Shown piece after piece: positions 1 through 4,760 of a stretch of 5,939 nucleotides of DNA (position 1 is its first letter; every line of letters starts with the position of its first letter). The stretch is from Neptunomonas sp. (GTDB lineage Bacteria; Pseudomonadota; Gammaproteobacteria; Pseudomonadales; Balneatricaceae): the NCBI GenBank assembly GCA_004195305.1, contig SDWN01000779.1:1-5939 (forward strand). Reading direction: 5' to 3'. The position numbers and the translations under genes are program-made. The notes beneath the pieces are model-generated. The model did not search any database. It saw nothing but the letters and a program-made list of their open reading frames with translations, and had not been told where the DNA came from.

Positions 1-353
1 CAGAAAGCGTTGGCGATACCAAGATCACCCCTAGCCTGTTTGGCGTGCTGGCTGTCATCAATGCCAACCCAGGCCTTAAACAGACAGAGCTGGCCAAGGC
101 GGTCCGCCTGGATCGATCCACGGTGGTTTCGACAATCGACACCCTGGAGCGCCGCGGGTTGGTACAGCGTAAGCGAGTAGCGGGAGACCGACGCACCAAC
201 GCGCTGGTGTTGACGGACGCTGGGCGCAGGCTTTTAGAGCAGCTAGAGCCCCAGATCGCAGCACACGAGCAGCGTCTGAGCGCACAACTGACCCAAGCGC
301 AACGGCACACCCTGATTGAGCTACTGACCAAAATATTTCCTCAGAGCCGCTAA
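1..353 (+). CDS. MarR-family transcriptional regulator (5'-truncated by window)
   Basis: This is the C-terminal part of a winged helix-turn-helix regulator; the frame is open to the left edge (first full codon at base 3), so the true start lies outside the window. The visible 116 or so residues contain the MarR core: the segment TPSLFGVLAVINANPG, then the recognition-helix region LDRSTVVSTIDTLERRGLV, then the wing with the typical GDRRTNALVLTDAG pattern, and finally the C-terminal dimerisation helix. MarR proteins bind palindromic operators as dimers and often sense phenolics, hydroperoxides or thiol oxidation. No cysteine is visible in this part, so an OhrR-type sensing cysteine, normally N-terminal, cannot be judged. 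The stop is 61 bases before tpx on the same strand, so control of tpx is plausible but unproven. The GTG at 45 falls inside the conserved domain and is not the start. Confidence 0.9.
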   Translation, partial: ESVGDTKITPSLFGVLAVINANPGLKQTELAKAVRLDRSTVVSTIDTLERRGLVQRKRVAGDRRTNALVLTDAGRRLLEQLEPQIAAHEQRLSAQLTQAQRHTLIELLTKIFPQSR

Positions 354-414
354 GCAACCCGTTCTGGTGTAAAATCCCCGCTACAGCCCTATTCCGTTAA
401 GGATAATACCCGCA

Positions 415-921
415 ATGGCAACAATCACTCTCAAAGGCGAAACCGTTAACACTCTCGGCGAGTTACCCAGGGTCGGCGATCACGCACCCGATTTCGTTCT
501 GGTTAATAGTCAGCTGACGGATATCGGCCTGAACCATTTTAGCGGCAAACGCAAACTACTCAACATTGTTCCTAGCCTGGACACCCCGCTCTGCGCCGAA
601 TCTGCGCGTATGTTCAACTACCGCGCCGGGCTGCTGGATAATGTCGCGGTACTGGTGATCTCGGCCGATCTGCCCTTCGCGCAGCAGCGCTTTTGCACCG
701 TCGAAGGGCTCGATCAAGTAACCACACTGTCGATGCTGCGCAATAAGGATTTTGGCCGTGATTACGGCGTGCTGATCACCTCAGGTGCGTTGGCGGGCTT
801 GACCGCTCGTGCTGTGATTGTGCTCGATGAGCAGGATCGAGTCGTTTTCTCCCAACTTGTCCCGGAGATTACCGCTGAGCCAAGCTATGATTTGGCCATT
901 GCCGCACTAAACAATAGCTGA
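415..921 (+). CDS. tpx: Thiol peroxidase (Tpx, atypical 2-Cys peroxiredoxin)
   Basis: Tpx reduces hydrogen peroxide and alkyl hydroperoxides with electrons from thioredoxin. The protein has 168 residues, the usual length for the family. The active-site segment VPSLDTPLCAESARMFN carries Thr57 and the peroxidatic Cys60; Cys94 in QRFCTVEGLDQV is the resolving cysteine; Arg132 in TARAVIVLD matches the conserved arginine that lowers the pKa of the peroxidatic cysteine. All catalytic residues seem present, so the enzyme should be active. An AAGGA at 399-403 lies 11 bases before the ATG, a little long but acceptable. The gene follows a MarR-family regulator and is followed after 9 bases by a thioesterase gene, probably co-transcribed. 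There is no signal peptide; the cytoplasm is expected, although some Tpx proteins are described as periplasmic. Confidence 0.96.
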   Translation: MATITLKGETVNTLGELPRVGDHAPDFVLVNSQLTDIGLNHFSGKRKLLNIVPSLDTPLCAESARMFNYRAGLLDNVAVLVISADLPFAQQRFCTVEGLDQVTTLSMLRNKDFGRDYGVLITSGALAGLTARAVIVLDEQDRVVFSQLVPEITAEPSYDLAIAALNNS

Positions 922-930
922 GACCCGACT

Positions 931-1422
931 ATGACGCCTCGTACCAACCTGCTTAGCATGACCTCCGAAGGCGGTGGTGAAGTCTTCATCACCCGCCATC
1001 TGGTCCGTTTTGGCGATGTTGATCCGGCGGGGATCGCCTATTTCCCCCGGATTCACAACTATATTCACGAGTCCTTTGAAAACCTGTGGGAAGAGTACAT
1101 CGGCGCGCGCTATTACCACGTGATACAGAATGAGCGGGTTGCCTTTCCGATGGCGCATTCCGATGTGGATTTTAAACATCCCCTGCAGTTCGGCGACCGA
1201 CCGATGGTCAAGGTCACCTGCTTCAAGCTCGGCAGAGCCTCTCTGGGTCTGCGCTATATCTTTGAGGTCAACGGCATCGTCTGTGTCGATGCGCGTACCA
1301 CCACGGTCTGTATCAATGCCGACACCTTTAAAAGCATGGAGATACCCGCAGCCTACCGGGTCTATTTTCAGCGAATTATGGCACCACTGGAGACACCGAC
1401 TGCAGCAACTGGTGGCGAATAA
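931..1422 (+). CDS. Acyl-CoA thioesterase, 4-hydroxybenzoyl-CoA thioesterase (4HBT) hotdog family
   Basis: This is a single hotdog-fold domain of 163 residues. The segment VRFGDVDPAGIAYFPRIHNY (about residues 25-44) matches the 4HBT active-site signature FGDxDPAGIxxxP, and Asp31 is the predicted catalytic nucleophile or base. The next region, with PMAHSDVDFKHPLQFGD, gives the usual second strand. The enzyme should hydrolyse an acyl-CoA or aryl-CoA thioester; the natural substrate cannot be told from sequence. The annotated ATG has only a weak purine stretch upstream (tgagac), and ATG 958 is an alternative start that would remove nine residues of a non-conserved leader. The 9-base gap from the tpx stop suggests translational coupling. 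I see no benzoate or chlorobenzoate pathway genes nearby, so the name 4-hydroxybenzoyl-CoA thioesterase should be read as family only. Confidence 0.88.
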   Translation: MTPRTNLLSMTSEGGGEVFITRHLVRFGDVDPAGIAYFPRIHNYIHESFENLWEEYIGARYYHVIQNERVAFPMAHSDVDFKHPLQFGDRPMVKVTCFKLGRASLGLRYIFEVNGIVCVDARTTTVCINADTFKSMEIPAAYRVYFQRIMAPLETPTAATGGE

Positions 1423-1597
1423 GGCCAACAGATAAATCGGCCAAACAGCGGCCTGTGCCGCTATAAACCAGCGTGATGAGAGTCGAGGAATCTGCCCTTT
1501 AGGTTAATAGCTAGCTCTTGAATCGCCGCAACATCCACGTAAGATGATGATCTTGGGCAATATCACGACTCAGGGACGTATTTTTTGCGCCTGCCCG
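1423..1597. other. Non-coding stretch between the thioesterase gene and the MITE-like element
   Basis: Apart from the 1447-1462 hairpin, I see no gene, tRNA or clear regulatory site here. A weak AAGAT/ATCTT hairpin (1541-1554) and a T6 run (1581-1586) occur but are too far apart to form an intrinsic terminator. Confidence 0.5.
1447..1462 (+). terminator. Short perfect hairpin after the thioesterase gene, possible weak terminator
   Basis: AGCGGC (1447-1452), loop CTGT, GCCGCT (1457-1462): a perfect 6-bp GC-rich stem with a tetraloop, 25 bases after the thioesterase stop. No run of T follows, so it is not a canonical intrinsic terminator. It may help end or stabilise the tpx-thioesterase transcript. 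Confidence 0.35.
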
Positions 1598-1621
1598 CCT
1601 AACCCGGATATTTCATGAAGG
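1598..1621 (+). repeat. Left terminal inverted repeat of the MITE-like element
   Basis: Begins CCTAACCCGGATATTTCA and ends AAGG at 1621. It matches the reverse complement of 1762-1785 at 19 of 24 positions without gaps; sequence similarity stops right after AAGG. Confidence 0.6.
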
Positions 1622-1690
1622 GATCGAGGTTTCTGGGCACGCTGGCTAAGTGCAACGGCAGAGGGTTCAGAAAATCGATCAGCATTGTCG

Positions 1691-1718
1691 GTGACAAAGT
1701 GTGACTTTCTAATATAAC
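1691..1718 (+). promoter_or_regulatory. Sigma70-like promoter inside the MITE-like element, reading toward rubredoxin
   Basis: GTGACA (1691-1696, 5 of 6 to TTGACA) and TATAAC (1713-1718, 5 of 6 to TATAAT) are separated by 16 bases. Transcription would begin near 1725 and leave a leader of about 95 bases before the rubredoxin ATG, running through the right inverted repeat. The pattern alone is weak evidence, but it is the best promoter match I found upstream of the rubredoxin/HD-GYP pair. Confidence 0.35.
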
Positions 1719-1761
1719 CATAGGTTTAGTAAACATCAGTGTTACAGGTCTGTCTTTAGCG

Positions 1762-1785
1762 CCTTTGTGAAAAATCCGGGCTAAG
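1762..1785 (-). repeat. Right terminal inverted repeat of the MITE-like element
   Basis: Read on the minus strand it begins CTTAGCCCGGATTTTTCA and ends AAGG, the partner of 1598-1621. The outer edge lies 34 bases before the rubredoxin ATG. Confidence 0.6.
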
Positions 1786-1819
1786 ACCCGCCAAGCACGC
1801 ATCACCGAGGACAAGGAAT

Positions 1820-1975
1820 ATGCACTACTCGTGTGGCATCTGTGATTATATCTACGATCCCTGCGTTGGCGATCCAGAAGAGGGAGTTGCTACAGGAACA
1901 CAATGGAAGGATATTGCCGATAACTGGGTCTGCCCCGAATGCGGTGCACCCAAGTCACTGTTCGCTCCCGTATAA
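1820..1975 (+). CDS. Rubredoxin
   Basis: This 51-residue protein is a classic small one-electron carrier with a single iron bound by four cysteines. The two knuckles are Cys5-Gly-Ile-Cys8 and Cys38-Pro-Glu-Cys41-Gly, and the family hallmarks IYDP, GDPEEGV, DNWVCPECGAPKSLF are all present. Aromatic residues Tyr10, Tyr12, Trp29 and Trp36 fit the hydrophobic core. Two departures from the family consensus are visible: the glycine usually following the second cysteine is Asp9, and the usual Pro of the PGT turn is Thr25. An extra Cys15 is also present. The start is supported by GAGG at 1807-1810 (9-base spacing), with AAGGA at 1813-1817 closer in. The HD-GYP gene begins 23 bases after the stop, so the two are probably one transcript. 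No rubredoxin reductase, rubrerythrin or alkane hydroxylase gene is visible nearby, so the redox partner is unknown. Confidence 0.95.
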   Translation: MHYSCGICDYIYDPCVGDPEEGVATGTQWKDIADNWVCPECGAPKSLFAPV

Positions 1976-1998
1976 ATGCAAGGTGCGTGAGGCCAGAG

Positions 1999-3021
1999 AT
2001 GAAGACGACCAAAAACGTTGTTACTCTCAGCCCTGACAAGCTCACTGAGGGGATGTATGTGTTACTTCCCTCGGGCTGGCTCGACCATCCGTTCCTGCTC
2101 AACCAATTTCTAATCAAGTCGCCCGGCCAGCTTGAAAAGCTCCAGAAATGCGATTTAAAACAGGTCCATGTCGATCTTGACCAAAGCCAACTGTCGACCG
2201 ACTTGCCAAGCCCCTCGAAACCCACCGATCGGACGCATCCGCTCGACCCTAGAGAGAGCACAGATCTTCCAGACTGGAATCCTGACTCCCTGGTCCCCGA
2301 CCAGCTGCTCGCGGCCTTGCACGATAGCAAGATGAAACCAGAAGCTCGCGCCAAGGCTGTTTACGACCACTCTCGTGAACTGATGAAGCGACTGCTGGAC
2401 AGCCCCACCGCGGAGAACCTGAAAGCCTCAAAGAAAGTGATCGGGTCGATTACTGACCTGATCCTCAGTGATGATCAAACCGCCTCCAACATGATGCGCA
2501 TCACCAGCCATGACTTCTACACCTACACCCATTCGATCAATGTCGGGGTCACCAGCATCATGCTCGCAAAAGCCTTATTCAGGAACTCGGACGCGCATGA
2601 CATGCATGAGCTGGGTGCCGGTTTTTTCCTCCACGACATCGGCAAAGTTAATATTCGGGCCGGTATCATCAACAAACCCGGCAAGCTAACCGATGACGAG
2701 ATGCGGCATATGCGCAGCCACCCCTACAAGGGTTACAAGATGCTTGAGAAGAGCGGTCAGCTAAGTGAAGAGAGCCGCATTATCATCTTGCAACACCATG
2801 AGCGTGCCGATGGCACGGGCTACCCCAAACAACTGCATAACCGCGAAATTCACATCTATGGCAAGATCTGCTGCATTGCTGACGTCTTCGATGCACTGAC
2901 GAGTGAGCGTTCGTATAAAAAAGCGCTGACACTGTTCGAGGCCCTTATGCTGATGAAAGAACAAATGGCGGATCATTTCGATAAGAAGATGTTTGCCGAT
3001 TTCGTCAACCTGATGCACTAA
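1999..3021 (+). CDS. HD-GYP domain cyclic-di-GMP phosphodiesterase with N-terminal DUF3391
   Basis: The 340-residue protein should hydrolyse the second messenger cyclic-di-GMP, affecting motility, biofilm or virulence traits. Residues about 8-60 (LSPDKLTEGMYVLLP, WLDHPFLLNQFLIKS) match DUF3391, the usual N-terminal partner of this subgroup. A variable proline-rich linker follows (about 65-95). The HD-GYP domain fills the C-terminal half: His178 in YTHS, His212-Asp213 in HDIGK, His241 in RSHPYKG, His266-His267 in HHERADGTGYP, Gly274-Tyr275-Pro276, and Asp295 in IADVFDALTSERSY. All expected metal ligands and the GYP motif are present, so it looks catalytically competent. There is no membrane segment or signal peptide, hence cytoplasmic. 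ATG 1999 has GAGG at 1989-1992 with 6-base spacing; the longer frame from 1939 would overlap the rubredoxin gene and add non-conserved residues, so I reject that start. Confidence 0.94.
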   Translation: MKTTKNVVTLSPDKLTEGMYVLLPSGWLDHPFLLNQFLIKSPGQLEKLQKCDLKQVHVDLDQSQLSTDLPSPSKPTDRTHPLDPRESTDLPDWNPDSLVPDQLLAALHDSKMKPEARAKAVYDHSRELMKRLLDSPTAENLKASKKVIGSITDLILSDDQTASNMMRITSHDFYTYTHSINVGVTSIMLAKALFRNSDAHDMHELGAGFFLHDIGKVNIRAGIINKPGKLTDDEMRHMRSHPYKGYKMLEKSGQLSEESRIIILQHHERADGTGYPKQLHNREIHIYGKICCIADVFDALTSERSYKKALTLFEALMLMKEQMADHFDKKMFADFVNLMH

Positions 3022-3101
3022 GAAAACCCTATAGGAGTTAACCCCTGCCTCCCTTATACTCGTGCTAATCTCGTTCACACAGCCAACCCTGCAGGAGTGC
3101 C

Positions 3102-3365
3102 ATGAAAAAGCTCAAGCATGAGAAAGAGTTACTCAAAGAAGCCATTCGCGTCGGCGGCGTCTACCTCAACCAACGTGGTGCGGGCGAATTTGAGGCTAAC
3201 GACAGTTCCGACCTTAAGATCACCGCTATCTACAAGCTGCTCGTGCACGATAAGCTGGTCCAGCCACTGGCCAAAGATCAGGTTGATCTGCCCAATATGC
3301 GCCATAAGCTGGCGTTGTGGATCTCCCGCAACCTGCCCGCTGATCACCCCCTGCTACAGCCCTGA
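3102..3365 (+). CDS. DUF5062-like small conserved protein
   Basis: This 87-residue basic, mostly helical cytoplasmic protein has no known function. The pattern MKKLKHEKELLKEAI near the start, then IYKLLVHDKLVQPLAKDQV, then MRHKLALWISRNLPADHPLL at the end, matches my recollection of DUF5062 proteins of Vibrio, Shewanella and related gammaproteobacteria. The assignment is from memory and was not searched. There are no cysteines, membrane segments or signal peptide. AGGAG at 3093-3097 sits 4 bases before the ATG. A TATACT at 3055-3060 could be a -10 box in the 80-base gap after the HD-GYP gene, but I see no matching -35. The GST gene starts 43 bases after the stop, so these two may be co-transcribed. 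Confidence 0.85.
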   Translation: MKKLKHEKELLKEAIRVGGVYLNQRGAGEFEANDSSDLKITAIYKLLVHDKLVQPLAKDQVDLPNMRHKLALWISRNLPADHPLLQP

Positions 3366-3408
3366 TACCGGACCAGGGCGTCTCATCTCACCGAAAAGGA
3401 ACAGCGCC

Positions 3409-4074
3409 ATGCCCACCTTGGTGATCGGCAATAAAAACTACTCCTCCTGGTCATTGCGCCCCTGGTTGGTGCTGAAGCACCTGGGAATCGGTTTTGATGA
3501 GATCCAATTGGAACTCGACACCCCCACGTTCAAACAGCAGATCGGCCTGTATTCAGAGGCAGGGCGGGTACCGGTCTTAGTCGTCGACAAGCTAAAAATA
3601 TGGGACTCGCTGGCAATCTGCGAATACCTGGCCGAAGTGCATCCGCACCTGTGGCCGGATGATCGCAATGCACGCGCCCTGGCTCGGGCTATCACCTGTG
3701 AGCTGCACAGTGGCTTCAGCGCCCTGCGCAATGAGCTGCCGATGAATTGCCGTGCCCAGCAACGCCAGATCGAGATCTCTGCCGAGGCGCGTAGCGATCT
3801 TGAGCGGATTGAACAGCTCTGGCAACAATGCAGCAACACACGGACGCCTGAACAAAACAGTGCGGGCCCCTGGTTATTTGGACGCTTCGGCATCGTCGAT
3901 GCCTTCTTCGCTCCAATTGTAATTCGACTCCTGGGCTATCGGCTAAGCCTGAGCGCAAACAGCATCGCGTATGTCGAACTCCAGCGCAGCAATCCGCTGC
4001 TGCAGGCCTGGATCCGTGCCGGTCAGGCAGAGACGACAGTGCTGCCACATGAGGAAGCCGGGGGAGTCGAATAA
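3409..4074 (+). CDS. Glutathione S-transferase family protein
   Basis: The 221-residue cytosolic-type GST has a thioredoxin-like N-terminal domain (about 1-80) and an all-helical C-terminal domain. The start motif NKNYSSWSLRPW (residues 8-19) supplies a serine-type glutathione-activating site, probably Ser13 or Ser15. Pro55 in GRVPVLV is the cis-proline, and Asp66-Ser67 in IWDSLAICEYLAE is the gamma-glutamyl binding pair, here Asp-Ser rather than Glu-Ser. In the C-terminal domain FGRFGIVDAFFAP matches the N-capping box region, with Gly where Ser or Thr is usual. The substrate cannot be predicted; detoxification or isomerisation of small electrophiles is the family theme. AAGGA at 3396-3400, 8 bases before ATG 3409, fixes the start. 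The frame is open much further upstream, but that part lies across the DUF5062-like gene in another frame. Two stops in tandem (TAATAA) end the gene. Confidence 0.92.
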   Translation: MPTLVIGNKNYSSWSLRPWLVLKHLGIGFDEIQLELDTPTFKQQIGLYSEAGRVPVLVVDKLKIWDSLAICEYLAEVHPHLWPDDRNARALARAITCELHSGFSALRNELPMNCRAQQRQIEISAEARSDLERIEQLWQQCSNTRTPEQNSAGPWLFGRFGIVDAFFAPIVIRLLGYRLSLSANSIAYVELQRSNPLLQAWIRAGQAETTVLPHEEAGGVE

Positions 4075-4084
4075 TAAGGTTTCT

Positions 4085-4300
4085 CCTGATTACCCACAAA
4101 GCTCTGTCATGATTTAGTCGATCTATTCTCACGAGCCGCATCAATCAAGCCGTCGCACTTAAACCTTCCTGATTACCCACAAACCTCAGCCATGATTTAG
4201 TCGATCTATTCTCGCGAGCCGCATCAATCAAGCCGTCGCACTTAAACCTTCCTGATTACCCACAAACCTCAGCCATGATTGAACCGATCTATTCTCGCGA
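4085..4300 (+). repeat. 83-bp tandem repeat, 2.6 copies
   Basis: Copies start at 4085, 4168 and 4251, an exact 83-base period. Each begins CCTGATTACCCACAAA and, when complete, ends GTCGCACTTAAACCTT. Copies 1 and 2 differ at 4 of 83 positions. Copy 3 keeps only 50 bases (4251-4300), with 3 differences from copy 2 clustered at 4281-4284, and then breaks off into a REP-like palindrome. Each unit carries a CTCGCGAG-type 8-bp palindrome (4211-4218 in copy 2, CTCACGAG in copy 1, CTCGCGAA at the break in copy 3). No reading frame runs through the array. It begins 10 bases after the GST stop codon, so it would be transcribed as that gene's 3' tail if no terminator intervenes. Function unknown. Confidence 0.93.
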
Positions 4301-4301
4301 A

Positions 4302-4387
4302 AAGATCGCCTTCGGGCAGGCTCCCCACGGTGTTACCTGTCCCGTCGCGAGCCCGGGTCTTGTGGGAGCTGGGCTCCCGGCGATCTT
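4302..4387. repeat. Inverted pair of REP-like units (BIME-like palindrome)
   Basis: The right unit (4364-4387) reads GGGAGC, nine bases, then GGCGATCTT. The reverse complement of the left unit (4302-4325) reads GGGAGC, nine different bases, then GGCGATCTT, with identical spacing. The right unit folds by itself into a GGGAGC/GCTCCC stem with loop TGG (4364-4378), and the left unit has a GCCT/AGGC stem (4308-4321). About 38 bases separate the two units. Such paired, individually palindromic units are typical of REP/BIME sequences mobilised by RAYT (TnpA-REP) proteins. No RAYT gene is in the window. As a 3' structure between convergent genes it could also end or stabilise transcripts. Confidence 0.6.
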
Positions 4388-4420
4388 GTCATTTTTTAGT
4401 GCTGCAACGGCTAAAAGAGT

Positions 4421-4729
4421 AGCGTCATTCAACGCTTGCTAGATTCCGTGTGTCTTTATGCTGCGCATTAGGCCGTTGCTGGTAATGCCGCACGCGAGCG
4501 CTGACCGTACCAGCACGCCGAGTGTCATCAATCTCCTGACGTTGGTACGCGGCTGGCGCCAGTAAGCCAGTCTCACCCTGCGGCTGATCCAATGATCCAG
4601 ATCGACGCAGAGCTGGTAGCAATTGGCGCTACCAAAGCAATTGATCCTGCCCCGTAAATACGGGCTGATCATAAAGGCCTGATAGCGCATCGACATGACC
4701 CGCAAGGCTAGGGTCTGAGTTGAATGGCG
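4421..4729 (-). pseudogene. Remnant of a group II intron reverse transcriptase/maturase (C-terminal maturase domain)
   Basis: Read leftward, the frame gives SPYLRGRINCFGSANCYQ, then LDHWISRRVRLAYWRQ, PRTNVRRLMTLGV and ACGITSNGLMRSIKTHGI. This is the signature order of the group II intron maturase-specific domain, whose usual form is LRGWxNYF, (D/E)xWIRRRxR, YWKQWRRPRT, LGV, and a final TPGxxQALxNA. Decay is evident. The usual Trp of LRGW is Arg and the Tyr of NYF is Cys. About three residues are missing between YWRQ and PRT. A TAG stop (4439-4441) interrupts the frame just before QALNDA, which continues the motif. A TAG (4730-4732) closes the upstream side, and no reverse transcriptase domain remains. 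No intron domain V hairpin was found downstream on that strand. This was recognised by eye from family motifs, not by search. Confidence 0.72.
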
Positions 4730-4760
4730 CTAACCATGCTTACCCACACAAGCCATCCGC

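Larger units (their letters stand above)
1598..1785. mobile_element. MITE-like element with 24-bp imperfect terminal inverted repeats
   Basis: The left end (1598-1621) and the reverse complement of the right end (1762-1785) align without gaps at 19 of 24 positions. Shared cores are CCCGGAT, TTTCA and AAGG. The 188-bp span is too short for a transposase and holds no convincing reading frame. CCCG occurs just outside the left end (1594-1597) and at 1787-1790 on the right, one base beyond the right end, and could be a 4-bp target duplication. A longer match CCCGCC (1594-1599 and 1787-1792) overlaps the left arm, which leaves the exact boundary uncertain. The shape fits a non-autonomous, transposase-mobilised element. 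The parent family is not assigned; IS1380-like elements are one possibility because they make 4-5 bp duplications, but I could not verify the end sequence. The element ends 34 bases before the rubredoxin start, so it supplies most of that gene's upstream region. Confidence 0.6.

Noticed and set aside
907..1428. Long minus-strand open frame of 173 codons opposite the thioesterase gene
   Set aside because: It is a shadow: the plus-strand frame carries the clear 4HBT motif, while the minus-strand translation has no family features.
1541..1586. AAGAT/ATCTT hairpin and downstream T6 run as an intrinsic terminator
   Set aside because: The stem is short and AT-rich and the T run begins 26 bases after it.
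1599..1814. 71-codon minus-strand frame across the MITE-like element
   Set aside because: It runs through both inverted repeats, has no recognisable motif, and its product is not a transposase I know.
1939..1998. Upstream in-frame ATG extending the HD-GYP protein by 20 residues
   Set aside because: It lies inside the rubredoxin coding region, has no ribosome site, and the DUF3391 match begins just after ATG 1999, which has a well-placed GAGG.
3118..3408. N-terminal extension of the GST frame across the DUF5062-like gene
   Set aside because: The extension is an out-of-frame reading of a real gene; ATG 3409 has AAGGA 8 bases upstream and begins at the usual GST N-terminus.
4085..4300. CRISPR array
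   Set aside because: The whole 83-base unit repeats with no unique spacers, there are fewer than three full units, and no cas genes are present.
4425..4622. Second minus-strand frame overlapping the maturase remnant
   Set aside because: Its translation has no maturase motifs; the signature residues all fall in the frame ending at 4439.
4724..4737. ATGG/CCAT hairpin as terminator for ygiQ
   Set aside because: A 4-bp stem without a T run is too weak to call.
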